Assembly: GCA_003021175.1 (NCBI GenBank) | Contig: PXQV01000001.1 | Location: 1,869 to 65,868, forward strand | Length of the DNA: 64,000 bases | Origin: Halobacteriales archaeon QH_7_66_36 | Lineage (GTDB): Archaea; Halobacteriota; Halobacteria; Halobacteriales; Haloarculaceae | Direction of reading: 5' to 3' | In this document: positions 29,946-39,553 of the stretch, piece after piece | Numbering within the stretch: position 1 is the stretch's first letter | Layout: each line of letters starts with the position of its first letter | Translations under genes and position numbers: made by a program | Notes under the pieces: model-generated | What the model saw: only the letters and a program-made list of their open reading frames with translations | What the model was told of the DNA's origin: nothing | Databases searched by the model: none

Positions 29946-30752
29946 TCACTGTTCGGACTCTTCCTCCTGTAACTCCTCCAGCTCGGACTCGACTTCCGGG
30001 TCGGTGGTCGTGCTGTCGACCTCGACCGTGCTCTCGTCGCCCGTCTCCGTCGCCGTGTCGCCCTGTTGTTCGCGGATGGTGTCGAGTTCCGCTTCGACCT
30101 CCGCGTCGGTGCGCTCGGCCTCCAGTTCCTGATCGATCTGGTCGGTGTCGTCGAGCGCGTTCTCGAAGGCACCGCTCGATTCGAGTTCGTCCATCGCCGC
30201 CGCGCGGGCCTCCATCTCTTGGGTCTGCTCCGAGGCCCGCTCGATGGAGCGGGAGACGTCCTCCATCTCGTCGCCGGCACCCGTGAGCGCCTCCGAGACG
30301 CGGGCGCTCGCCTCCGCCGCCTCGTAGCGGGCTTTCATCGTCTCCTTCTCCGTGCGGAACTGCTCGATCTGTTGCTGGAGTTCCTCCTTCTTGTCGACGA
30401 GCGAGTCCTGCGTCTGCTGTAGGTCGGCGATCTGTGTCTCCAGCTCCTCGATCTGGCTCATCTTGCCCTTCTTTTTTTCCAGCGCCTGCCGGGCGAGATC
30501 CTCACGATCCTGCCTGACGGCCTCGCGGGCCTGCTCGTTGTGCTTCTCGACGTTCTCCTCCAGTCGACGCTTCTGCATCTCCAGCCGTTTCTTCTGTGTC
30601 GTCAGGTCGGCGATGCCCTGCTTGACGTCCTGCAGTTCGTCGCGCATCTGCTCGTACGAGTAGTCGAGCTGTTCGTTCGGGTTCTCCGCCCCCGAGACGA
30701 GCGCGTTCAGCTTCGAGCGGATGACGTAGGAGGCACGCGAGAGGATTCCCAT
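29946..30752 (-). CDS. PspA/IM30 family protein
   Basis: MGILSRASYVIRSKLNALVSGAENPNEQLDYSYEQMRDELQDVKQGIADLTTQKKRLE. Confidence 0.92.
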   Translation of the reverse strand: MGILSRASYVIRSKLNALVSGAENPNEQLDYSYEQMRDELQDVKQGIADLTTQKKRLEMQKRRLEENVEKHNEQAREAVRQDREDLARQALEKKKGKMSQIEELETQIADLQQTQDSLVDKKEELQQQIEQFRTEKETMKARYEAAEASARVSEALTGAGDEMEDVSRSIERASEQTQEMEARAAAMDELESSGAFENALDDTDQIDQELEAERTDAEVEAELDTIREQQGDTATETGDESTVEVDSTTTDPEVESELEELQEEESEQ

Positions 30753-30884
30753 ACTACTGATAGCGCCCGAACTCCCTTAAAATCTGACCGATACTGTGTC
30801 ACGCGATAGCCCGTCGCGGCAGTGTTTTCGCTGCGTCGGTGCTTCGGAACCTTCTTTGTCCGGCTAACGGTTCTGTCCCGTACG

Positions 30885-33149
30885 ATGGCTGTACTCTGGC
30901 TGGACGATGTCGGGTCCGACGACGTCGGCTCCGTGGGGGGAAAAGGTGCCTCGCTCGGGGAGATGTGGAACGCGGGGCTTCCCGTGCCGCCGGCGTTCGT
31001 CGTGACGGCAGACACGTACCGCCGGTTCATCGAGGAGACGGGCATCGCCGAGGAGTTGTTCGCGGCCGTGGACGTGGACTCGGACGACTCCGCGGCGCTC
31101 GCACGCGCCGAGAGTCGTGCCGAAGACCTCATCCTCGGGACGGAGATGCCCGACGAGATCCGCGAGGGTATCCTCGACTCGTACGCGAACCTCGACGACG
31201 GCGAGGCGTTCGTCGCCGTCCGCTCCTCCGCGACGGCAGAGGACCTGCCCGACGCCTCCTTCGCCGGCCAGCAGGAGACGTTCCTCAACGTGCAGGGCGA
31301 CGCGCTCATCGAGCGCGTGAAACAGTGCTGGGCCTCCCTGTTCACCCAGCGCGCGATATACTACCGCAACGAACAGGGGTTCGACCACGACGCGGTGGAC
31401 ATCGCCGTCGTCGTCCAGCGGATGGTTGCCGCCGACAAGTCCGGCGTCATGTTCACCTCTCACCCCTCGACGGGTGAGCCGAAGATCATCATCGAGGCCG
31501 CGTGGGGCCTCGGCGAGGCGGTGGTGGCCGGCTCGGTCTCCCCGGACAACTACGTCGTCGACCGGGAGACCGGCGGGACTTTAGAGACGACCGTCGCCGA
31601 CAAGAAGCTCATGATGGAGAAGGACGAGGAGACCGGCGAGACGATCGAGCGCGAGGTGCCCGACGACCTGCGCGACGCGGCCGTGCTTGACGACGAGGAG
31701 ATCGCCGAGCTGGCCGAGTTGGGTCGCCGCGCCCAGGACCACTACGACGCGCCACAGGACGTCGAGTGGGCGATCGTCGGCGACGAGGTGTACATGCTCC
31801 AGTCGCGGCCCATCACGACCATCGCTGATTCCGCAGGCGCGGGCACGACTGCGGCCTCCGACGGCGGGGAAGGCGGCGAGGTGCTCGTCAACGGTCTCGG
31901 TGCCTCCCCCGGTACCGCCGCCGGCCCGGTCCGGATCGTCCGCAAACTCGACCAACTCGATAAGGTGAGCGACGGCGACATCATCGTCACGGAGATGACG
32001 ACGCCCGACATGGTGCCCGCGATGAAGCGCGCGTCAGGCATCATCACCGACGAGGGCGGGATGACCTCACACGCCGCTATCATCTCCCGCGAACTCGGCG
32101 TCACGGCCGTCGTCGGCGCGGGGTCGGCGACCGAGGCGCTCGCCGACGACCAGCCGGTCACCATCGACGGCGACAAGGGCACCGTCGTCGCCGGCTTCGA
32201 GTCGGGCGACGAAGACGAGTCGGAGGAGCACGAGGACGTTCGCCCGCAGAACCCGGTGAAGCCGATGACAGCGACGGAGGTGAAGGTGAACGTCTCCATC
32301 CCGGAGGCGGCCCACCGCGCGGCGCAGACGGGCGCCGACGGCGTCGGCCTGCTCCGGATGGAACACATGATCCTCTCGACGAACAAGACGCCGGAGCGGT
32401 ATCTCGAGGACCACGGCGAGGAGGCGTACGTCGAGCAGTTGGTCGAGGAGATCCGCGGCGTCGCCGACGAGTTCTATCCGCGACCGGTTCGCGTCCGGAC
32501 GCTCGATGCTCCCACCGACGAGTTCCGGCAACTGGAGGGTGGCGACGACGAGCCGCACGAACACAATCCGATGCTCGGCTACCGGGGTATCCGACGCTCG
32601 CTCGACCGCCCGGACCTGTTCGCCCACGAACTGGAGGCGTTCCGCCGGCTGTTCGAGATGGGCTACGACAACGTCGAGGTGATGTTCCCGCTCGTCAACG
32701 ACAGCGAGGACGTGATCCGGGCGCGACAGCAGATGGAGGAAGCCGGCATCGACCCCGAGAAGCGCAACTGGGGCGTGATGGTAGAGACGCCCGCCTCGGC
32801 GCTCACCGTCGAGTCGATGTGCGAGGCGGGCATCGACTTCGCCTCCTTCGGCACGAACGACCTCACGCAGTACACGCTCGCGGTCGACCGCAACAACGAG
32901 AACGTCGCCGACCGCTTCGACGAGCTTCACCCCGCCGTCCTCTCGCTCATCGGCGACGTCATCGAGACGTGTCGCGAGCACGACGTGGCGACGAGCATCT
33001 GTGGACAGGCCGGCTCCAAGCCGGAGATGGTTCGCTTCCTCGTCAACGAGGGGGCCACCTCCATCTCGGCGAACATCGACGCGGTGCGCGACGTGCAACA
33101 CGAGGTCAAGCGCGTCGAGCAGAAGCTCATCCTCGATTCGGTTCGCTGA
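30885..33149 (+). CDS. ppsA: Phosphoenolpyruvate synthase
   Basis: GGKGASLGEM, GGMTSHAAIISRELG, GTNDLTQYTLAVDRNN. Confidence 0.96.
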   Translation: MAVLWLDDVGSDDVGSVGGKGASLGEMWNAGLPVPPAFVVTADTYRRFIEETGIAEELFAAVDVDSDDSAALARAESRAEDLILGTEMPDEIREGILDSYANLDDGEAFVAVRSSATAEDLPDASFAGQQETFLNVQGDALIERVKQCWASLFTQRAIYYRNEQGFDHDAVDIAVVVQRMVAADKSGVMFTSHPSTGEPKIIIEAAWGLGEAVVAGSVSPDNYVVDRETGGTLETTVADKKLMMEKDEETGETIEREVPDDLRDAAVLDDEEIAELAELGRRAQDHYDAPQDVEWAIVGDEVYMLQSRPITTIADSAGAGTTAASDGGEGGEVLVNGLGASPGTAAGPVRIVRKLDQLDKVSDGDIIVTEMTTPDMVPAMKRASGIITDEGGMTSHAAIISRELGVTAVVGAGSATEALADDQPVTIDGDKGTVVAGFESGDEDESEEHEDVRPQNPVKPMTATEVKVNVSIPEAAHRAAQTGADGVGLLRMEHMILSTNKTPERYLEDHGEEAYVEQLVEEIRGVADEFYPRPVRVRTLDAPTDEFRQLEGGDDEPHEHNPMLGYRGIRRSLDRPDLFAHELEAFRRLFEMGYDNVEVMFPLVNDSEDVIRARQQMEEAGIDPEKRNWGVMVETPASALTVESMCEAGIDFASFGTNDLTQYTLAVDRNNENVADRFDELHPAVLSLIGDVIETCREHDVATSICGQAGSKPEMVRFLVNEGATSISANIDAVRDVQHEVKRVEQKLILDSVR

Positions 33150-33208
33150 CCGCGACCCGTTCACATTCCGAAGCGTTTTCTCTCGGGAGCGACCCCTACG
33201 AGACAACT

Positions 33209-33631
33209 ATGCAAGGCGGTGGCTCTGCAGACATGACGCTCGCGTTCGAGTTGGCGGCGCTGAAGCGACTCGCCGATCCGGAGGCCGTCTTCGCCGACGC
33301 CCGGACGTGGAGCGAGTACGTCGGCGTCGTCAGCGACAAGCCGACGTACGTCGTGACCAACTTCACGCGGAAGAACCGCATCCGACAGGACTTCTTCTCC
33401 GGGCCACGGGGCAAGGAGGAGTCGCTCGACAACGTGAAACGCCAGTTCGACACGGACCGACACGTGTTCGTCGGCGTGCCGGACAGCGACGACCCCGGCG
33501 TCGCGGAGTCAGTCGACTGGGAGTTCCTGCCCATCGAGCAGGCGGCCGAGGCCGCAGAGTGGGAACTCGGCGACCCGGAGGAGACCAGACAGCAGCGCGA
33601 GGGAGACGACGACCGAGACGACTGGCCGTAG
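33209..33631 (+). CDS. Conserved haloarchaeal hypothetical protein
   Basis: MQGGGSADMTLAFELAALKRLADPEAVFADARTWSEYVGVVSDKPTYVV. Confidence 0.75.
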   Translation: MQGGGSADMTLAFELAALKRLADPEAVFADARTWSEYVGVVSDKPTYVVTNFTRKNRIRQDFFSGPRGKEESLDNVKRQFDTDRHVFVGVPDSDDPGVAESVDWEFLPIEQAAEAAEWELGDPEETRQQREGDDDRDDWP

Positions 33632-34420
33632 ATGAACGGCGTCGTCGCGCTTCGGGAGACGGTCGACGAACTCGACGGCCGCGCAGGCGTCGTGCTCGCC
33701 ACCCTGTTCGCAGCCGTCGGCGTGGCGACGGTCGTGGCACAGCAGACAGTTATCGAAGCGTCCAGCCAGATCACGACGGCTCAACAGACACCGGACAGCC
33801 AGTTCTTCGTCGACCCGGCGACCATCGAGACGCCGCTGTCGCTGGGCCTCTCCTTCGGCGTCGCCGTGCTCGTCGTCCTCGGGGTCGCGGTCGTCGCCGA
33901 GTACGCGGCCGTCGTGACGCTCCGCGTAGTCACGGGTGACTCGCTCGGGACGGCGGCGACACGACGCGTCGGTCGAACGGTCCTCGTCGGCTTTCTGGTC
34001 GGAACGGTCGTGCGCGTGCTCGTCGGCGTCGGACTGGCGGCGTTTCTCCTCCCGGGCGTGTTCTTCGCAGTGACGCTGCTGTTCGCCCATCCGGCGGTCG
34101 CAATCGACGATGCCGGCGCGAGGGAGGCGCTCGCCACGGCGTGGTCGCTGGCGTCCGGTCGCCGGCTCGACGTTGCCGCCATCGTCTCGCTGCTGGTCGT
34201 GCTGTATCTGACGCCGCGACTCGTCGGGTCGGTCGTGACGGGCGCGCCCGGCCTCCTGCTCGGCGGAGCCGTGACCGGTATCGGGAGTCTGCTCTCGTCC
34301 GGCGTCGTCGGGCGGGCGTATCTCGCCGCGAAGGAGGAGGAGAGCCGAGAGCAAACGGCCGCCGAGGAGGACCCGTACGACGCGCCGCTGGACGCGGACG
34401 ACCTCGCCGAGCCGGAGTAG
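33632..34420 (+). CDS. Haloarchaeal membrane protein
   Basis: Multiple TM segments; immediately follows the preceding gene. Confidence 0.75.
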   Translation: MNGVVALRETVDELDGRAGVVLATLFAAVGVATVVAQQTVIEASSQITTAQQTPDSQFFVDPATIETPLSLGLSFGVAVLVVLGVAVVAEYAAVVTLRVVTGDSLGTAATRRVGRTVLVGFLVGTVVRVLVGVGLAAFLLPGVFFAVTLLFAHPAVAIDDAGAREALATAWSLASGRRLDVAAIVSLLVVLYLTPRLVGSVVTGAPGLLLGGAVTGIGSLLSSGVVGRAYLAAKEEESREQTAAEEDPYDAPLDADDLAEPE

Positions 34421-34449
34421 TTTTGTTCGGGCCGAGCGTTCGAACGCGC

Positions 34450-34662
34450 ATGACGGACGACGTCGAAGTGGACGTCGAGGTAGAGGTCGAGGTGGACCGC
34501 GACGAACTGGAGATCGAACTCGGTGACCGACGCGAAGCGGAAGCCGAACTCGAAACGGACGACCTCGCCGTCGAGGTGGAGGTCGAAGTGGACGTGGAGC
34601 GGCAAGCGAGCGACGACGAGCACGGCGACGAGACCGAACACGAGTCAGCGGATGACGAGTAG
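34450..34662 (+). CDS. Small acidic beta-repeat-like protein, 70 aa
   Basis: MTDDVEVDVEVEVEVDRDELEIELGDRREAEAELETDDLAVEVEVEVDVERQASDDEHGDETEHESADDE. Confidence 0.6.
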   Translation: MTDDVEVDVEVEVEVDRDELEIELGDRREAEAELETDDLAVEVEVEVDVERQASDDEHGDETEHESADDE

Positions 34663-34680
34663 CCGCGTCGACAACGGGCG

Positions 34681-34800
34681 GTGTTCAGATACGCGGGTCG
34701 TCGCTCGATTGAACAACCGCGGTGGGTGGGACTGAAAGGGGCCGGGGGCTTTCTACACCCTGTTGTCCTCCTGATCTCCGAACTTACGCTTGTCTAAACC
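34681..34800. repeat. Conserved noncoding element E1
   Basis: Shares GTGTTCAGAT...CGTCGCTCGAyTGArCAACCGC...GGGACTGAAAGGGGCCGG...GGGGCTTTCTACACC with 53627-53878; degenerate terminal inverted repeat. Confidence 0.8.
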
Positions 34801-34847
34801 CGACGCCGGGTAGACGCGCTTTTACATCCCGAGGTCGGAGCGAAGGT

Positions 34848-35378
34848 ATGGCGGAGCCACGGGTGCCGGGCGGGCGCGGCGAGGTGTTGGAGCTGCCGTG
34901 CGGCGAGGAGAAGCCGGTGTACGAACTCGACATGGGGATGCGCGGCTTCGACTGCGACTGTGGCGAGCGACACGCCGTCGTGGTCGACGTGCATCCGCTC
35001 TCGCGGTTCGTGCCGGAGTTCCTCGTCGACACGCTGCGGGCGGCCGTCGACACGACGACGGAAGGCGAGTTCTCGACGACGCACCTGATGGGTGTCGTGC
35101 TGGAGGAGTTCCCCGAGCGCGTGGTGTCGGCGGACGTGAGCGACGACGGCGAGGTCGGCTACGCGATGGTGTGGGCGACGGACTTCGACTCGCGTCGCCT
35201 CCACGAGACGGCCGTCGAACTGCTCGTGGAACTGATGGAGCACGCGGTGAGTCACGCCGACGACGAGAGCGCCGTCTCGGCGTTCGAAGAGCAGATGCTC
35301 GAGTTCGACGTGACGGCGTTCGTCGAACAGTACCGCCGCGAGCGGAACTTTCAGAGCGAACACGACTCGGCGGTGTGA
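34848..35378 (+). CDS. Conserved haloarchaeal hypothetical protein (DUF5815-like)
   Basis: MAEPRVPGGRGEVLELPCGEEKPVYELDMGMRGFDCDCGERHAVVVDVHPLSRFVPEFLVDTLR. Confidence 0.75.
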   Translation: MAEPRVPGGRGEVLELPCGEEKPVYELDMGMRGFDCDCGERHAVVVDVHPLSRFVPEFLVDTLRAAVDTTTEGEFSTTHLMGVVLEEFPERVVSADVSDDGEVGYAMVWATDFDSRRLHETAVELLVELMEHAVSHADDESAVSAFEEQMLEFDVTAFVEQYRRERNFQSEHDSAV

Positions 35379-35476
35379 CCGCACGTGTGACACGCGCTGT
35401 CAGACGCGTCGCGGGTCGGCGTGCGCCCGCCGTAACTCGATCCGGATGAACCGAACGTCTGACGGATGTCTGACGG

Positions 35477-35734
35477 GTGTCTAAGTCGTTCGGGCTGGTG
35501 TGTATGCACATGCGCATACGCCGGGGCGAGTTCGAGCGCATCCGCTCGGTCGTCTCCGAGGCCGATCCGGACCAGCCGATGACGGCGAGTGAGCTACTCG
35601 CGCTGTTGGACGAACACGGCGAGGAGTTCGACAGCGCACACCAGATAGCGACGGTGCTCGGCCGGCGTGCGGAACACGGCGACGTGGAGATCATCCGCGA
35701 GCAGCCGTATCGGTATCGGATCGACGGATCGTGA
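35477..35734 (+). CDS. Small haloarchaeal hypothetical protein
   Basis: MRIRRGEFERIRSVVSEADPDQPMTASELLALLDEHGEEFDSAHQIATVLGRRAEHGDVEIIREQPYRYRI; start uncertain. Confidence 0.65.
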   Translation: MSKSFGLVCMHMRIRRGEFERIRSVVSEADPDQPMTASELLALLDEHGEEFDSAHQIATVLGRRAEHGDVEIIREQPYRYRIDGS

Positions 35735-35785
35735 CGGCGCTGTCCCCGACTATTTTCCCCCGTATTTAAGTTAATTCGCTGGTAG

Positions 35786-37417
35786 ATGGGTAGTATGTCA
35801 CGCGATGTCGATAGACGCGAGTTCCTGACGCTCGCCGGAACCGCTGCCGGAGCGGCGACGCTGGCCGGCTGTTCCGGTGGCAACGAGACGGCGACCGAGA
35901 CGAGCGGCGGGTCGACCCCGATGGACACCGGAACGCCGGAGGAGGAACTGCCGGAGCCGGAGACGCGAGAGGAGCATCTCCAGCGGACGAACCGCCTCGT
36001 CCACGACGACGCGCCGTGGATCTTCCTCAACCGCCAGTACAGCGTCTACGGCAAGTCGGCCGACGTCGAGTGGGAGGCGCGCCGCGACGAGCGGATCGAC
36101 GGCTACGCCATCGAACCCACGGGGAGCAAGTCGTCGGTGATGATCACACAGTCCAAGATGGATACGGGGCTCGACCCGCACGACCACCGCGAGACGACGA
36201 CCGACAACATCGTCACGCAGGCGTACGAGGGACTGCTGGAGCGGGACCGCGAAGGGAAGGTCGTCAATCAGTTGGCGACGGGATACGAGCGGCTCGAAGC
36301 CGGGCAGGTCCAGTTCGAACTCCGCTCCGGCGTCTCGTTCCACAGCGGCGACTCGCTCACCAAGGAGGACGTCGCCTTCTCCATCAACCGTATCGTCGAC
36401 CCGGAAGCCGGCGACCTCGAAAGCTCGCAGTCCGACCAGCTCGCGGGGGTGACGGGTGCCGAGCCGGCAGACGGCGACAGCGCCGTCATCGTCAACTCGG
36501 ACGGCATCAACCCCGTCGTGTTCGCGCTGTTCGCGACGTACTGTGACATCGTGAACAAGTCGTGGATCGAGAGCAACGACGCGGCGTACATCAACTCCAA
36601 CATGGAAGGCACCGGGCCGTTCATGCTCGACACCTACGAGCAGGACGTGCGAGTCGTCTTCGAGAGCTACGACGATTACTACATGGACGCCGCGCCGGCC
36701 GACCAGCTGACGATTCAGTCCGCCGGCGAGCCGTCGACGCGGGTGAACCAGCTGCTCAACGACGAGACGGACATCATCGTCAACGTCCCGCCGCAGAACA
36801 TCTCGCAGATCCAGAGCGCCGACAACGCGTCCATCAGCGCGGTGCCGAGCACGCGGATCATCTACAACGCGATGATCTACAATCGGGAACCGTTCGACTC
36901 TGTCGAGTTCCGACAGGCGATGAACTACGCTATCGATCTGGAGAGCATGGTGAGCAACGTGCTCGGCTCCTTCGGCGACCAGACCGGCCAGCCGACGCTG
37001 GAAGGGTTCACCGGCTACAACCCCGACCTCGACCCGTACCCGTATGATCCGGACGAGGCGGAGCGGCTCGTCGAAGCGAGCGGCTACGCCGGCGCTGAGA
37101 TCGAACTCCACACGCCCAGCGGTCGCTATCTGAAGGACCTCGAGATCTCGCAGGCGGTCGTCAGCTACCTCGACGAGCTGGAGAACGTCTCCGCCAGCGT
37201 GAAACAGCGAGACTTCGGAAAACTCGTAGACGAGCTGCTCGACGGGGAGTTGGAGACGAGCCCCGCCTTCTATCTCATCGGGTGGGGGAACGCGGCGTTC
37301 GACGCGAGCCAGACCATCATCCCGCTGTTGACGAGCGACGGCGCGCTCACCTCCTACCGCAACGACCGCGTCGACGAGCTGATGGATCAGGCACAGAGCA
37401 TGGGCGGCGAGAGCTGA
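35786..37417 (+). CDS. ABC transporter substrate-binding lipoprotein (peptide/nickel family 5), apparently permuted
   Basis: Tat/lipobox leader RREFLTLAGTAAGAATLAGCSGG; family-5 core (GYERLEAGQVQFELRSGVSFHSGDSLTKEDVAFSINRI); next to dpp-type permeases. Confidence 0.92.
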   Translation: MGSMSRDVDRREFLTLAGTAAGAATLAGCSGGNETATETSGGSTPMDTGTPEEELPEPETREEHLQRTNRLVHDDAPWIFLNRQYSVYGKSADVEWEARRDERIDGYAIEPTGSKSSVMITQSKMDTGLDPHDHRETTTDNIVTQAYEGLLERDREGKVVNQLATGYERLEAGQVQFELRSGVSFHSGDSLTKEDVAFSINRIVDPEAGDLESSQSDQLAGVTGAEPADGDSAVIVNSDGINPVVFALFATYCDIVNKSWIESNDAAYINSNMEGTGPFMLDTYEQDVRVVFESYDDYYMDAAPADQLTIQSAGEPSTRVNQLLNDETDIIVNVPPQNISQIQSADNASISAVPSTRIIYNAMIYNREPFDSVEFRQAMNYAIDLESMVSNVLGSFGDQTGQPTLEGFTGYNPDLDPYPYDPDEAERLVEASGYAGAEIELHTPSGRYLKDLEISQAVVSYLDELENVSASVKQRDFGKLVDELLDGELETSPAFYLIGWGNAAFDASQTIIPLLTSDGALTSYRNDRVDELMDQAQSMGGES

Positions 37418-37427
37418 ATCCGGGCAT

Positions 37428-38459
37428 ATGGGTTCGTTCGGTCGTTTCTTGCTCAAGCGCTCCCTGCAGGGGGTGGTAGTGATACTCGGCGTCATCAGCG
37501 TTCTGTTCGTGCTCCGGTACGTCACGCCGGGAAGCCCGGTCGACTTCATCGCGCCACTGGACGCCAGTGACGCGACCCGACGGCGCATCGCCGAGTCGCT
37601 CGGCCTGAATCAGCCACTCTACGTCCAGTACGGCGACTACATCGTCTCGCTGTTACAGGGCGAGATGGGCTACTCGTACCGCTCGCGGACGGCGGTCGCA
37701 CCCCGCGTGTTCGCGAAGCTGCCGGCGACGCTGGAGTTGGCCGTCGCGGCGACGGTCGTCGCGGTCATCCTCTCCATCCCGCTGGGTGTCATCAGCGCGA
37801 CGCGACGCCACACCGGACCCGACTACGCCGCGACGGTGTTCTCGTTTCTGGGCATCTCGACGCCGAACTTCTGGCTGGGCGTCATGCTGGTCATCCTGTT
37901 CGCGGTGCAGTTCGGCGCGTTTCCGACCAGCGGTCGCCCCGTCGGCCTGCTCGACGCGCTCGGGCATCTGGTCGTCATCGCGGGCCCGGAACGCGGCTGG
38001 GCGCTGCCGCTGAACGTCGGTTCCTTCGTCGCGGCCATGCAAAACTGGCTGTTACACGTCACGCTGCCGGCGATAACGCTGGGGACGTACTTCACGGCGC
38101 TCATCACCCGGCTGACGCGGTCGGGGATGCTCGACGAACTCGGGCGCGGCTACGTGCAGGCGGCCCGCGCGAAGGGGCTGCCGACGACGCTGGTGCGGTA
38201 TCGCCACGCGCTGCGCAACACGCTGATACCGGTCATCACCGTCGTCGGCCTCCAGCTCGGAACGCTCATCGGTGGGGCCGTCATCACGGAGGCCGTCTTC
38301 GACTGGCCGGGGCTCGGCTCGCTCATCATCGACGCCATCAACAACCGCGACTGGCCGCTCATTCAGGGGAGTCTGGTCGTCATCGGCGCGGGCTTCGTGG
38401 TCGTGAACGTCGTGGTCGACGCGCTGTACGTGCGGCTCAATCCGAGGGTGTTGGAATGA
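37428..38459 (+). CDS. ABC transporter permease (DppB-like)
   Basis: FLLKRSLQGVVVILGVISVLFVLRYVTPGSPVDF; EAA-type loop region. Confidence 0.95.
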   Translation: MGSFGRFLLKRSLQGVVVILGVISVLFVLRYVTPGSPVDFIAPLDASDATRRRIAESLGLNQPLYVQYGDYIVSLLQGEMGYSYRSRTAVAPRVFAKLPATLELAVAATVVAVILSIPLGVISATRRHTGPDYAATVFSFLGISTPNFWLGVMLVILFAVQFGAFPTSGRPVGLLDALGHLVVIAGPERGWALPLNVGSFVAAMQNWLLHVTLPAITLGTYFTALITRLTRSGMLDELGRGYVQAARAKGLPTTLVRYRHALRNTLIPVITVVGLQLGTLIGGAVITEAVFDWPGLGSLIIDAINNRDWPLIQGSLVVIGAGFVVVNVVVDALYVRLNPRVLE

Positions 38460-39553
38460 TACGACGCCTGCTCGACGCCGTTACGGGCCGACTCTCGCCG
38501 CGGACGGTGCAGAACCTCCGCTCGGAGTTCGACACCAGCCCGCTCACAAAGGTCGGCGTCGGTATCCTCGTGGTCGTTCTCGTGACGGCGGTGTTCGCGC
38601 CGCTGCTCGCCCCGTGGAACCCCGAGGCGCAGAACCTCGACAGGTCACAGCAGCCACCGCTGGGCTTCACGCGCGCGGAGAATCAGACGACACAGGAGAC
38701 GGTCGACGGCGAGGTGCAGCTGATTCAGGAGACGGTGCAGGTGAACGCGACCGTCGCACACCCGCTCGGGACAGACGGTCTCGGCCGGGATATGCTATCG
38801 CGCGTCGTCTACGGAGCGCGCACCTCGCTCGTCGTCGGCGTGCTCGGGACGCTGCTCGCGATGCTCGTCGGCGTCCCGGTCGGTCTCGTCGCCGGCTACT
38901 ACAAGGGCCGGGTCGACGACGCGCTGATGCGGGTGGCAGACGTGAGTCTCGCGTTCCCGTCGCTCGTGCTCGCCATCGCGCTCGTCGGCCTGTTCGGACA
39001 GGCGGCCGTGGAGGTGCCCGACCCGCTGGTCACGACCGGCCTCGCCGCCGCAATACGCGGCGTCACCTCGCTGCCCGGTGGGCTGGCGTACCCGACCGGG
39101 ATGCCCGCGACGTTCACGCTCCCCGGGACAGTCATCCTCGTCGTCGGCATCGTGAACTGGGTGTGGTTCGCGCGCGTGGCTCGCGGCGAGGCGCTCGGCG
39201 TGCGCGACGAGGAGTACGTGAAGGCGGCCCGGTCGCTCGGCGGACCCGACCGGTTCATCATCCGTCGCCACGTGTTCCCGAACAGTATCACGCCCGTGCT
39301 CGTGCTCGCCACCATCCAGATCGCCGCCATCGTCCTGCTGGAGAGCGCGCTCTCCTTCCTCGGCTTCTCGGGGACGACCCTCTCGTGGGGCTTCGACATC
39401 GCACAGGGGCGACAGTACCAGACGACATCGTGGTGGATCGCCGCCATGCCGGGCCTCGCCATCGTGCTCACGGTCATCGGCATCAATCTCGTCGGTGACT
39501 GGCTCCGCGACGCGCTCGACCCCGGTATCGAGGGCGAAGGAGGTGGCGTCTGA
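38456..39553 (+). CDS. ABC transporter permease (DppC-like)
   Basis: HPLGTDGLGRDMLSRVVYGARTSL; overlaps upstream permease. Confidence 0.95.
   Translation: MIRRLLDAVTGRLSPRTVQNLRSEFDTSPLTKVGVGILVVVLVTAVFAPLLAPWNPEAQNLDRSQQPPLGFTRAENQTTQETVDGEVQLIQETVQVNATVAHPLGTDGLGRDMLSRVVYGARTSLVVGVLGTLLAMLVGVPVGLVAGYYKGRVDDALMRVADVSLAFPSLVLAIALVGLFGQAAVEVPDPLVTTGLAAAIRGVTSLPGGLAYPTGMPATFTLPGTVILVVGIVNWVWFARVARGEALGVRDEEYVKAARSLGGPDRFIIRRHVFPNSITPVLVLATIQIAAIVLLESALSFLGFSGTTLSWGFDIAQGRQYQTTSWWIAAMPGLAIVLTVIGINLVGDWLRDALDPGIEGEGGGV

Noticed and set aside
35798-37588. 596-aa minus-strand ORF opposite the SBP gene
   Set aside because: Antisense artefact of GC3 bias.
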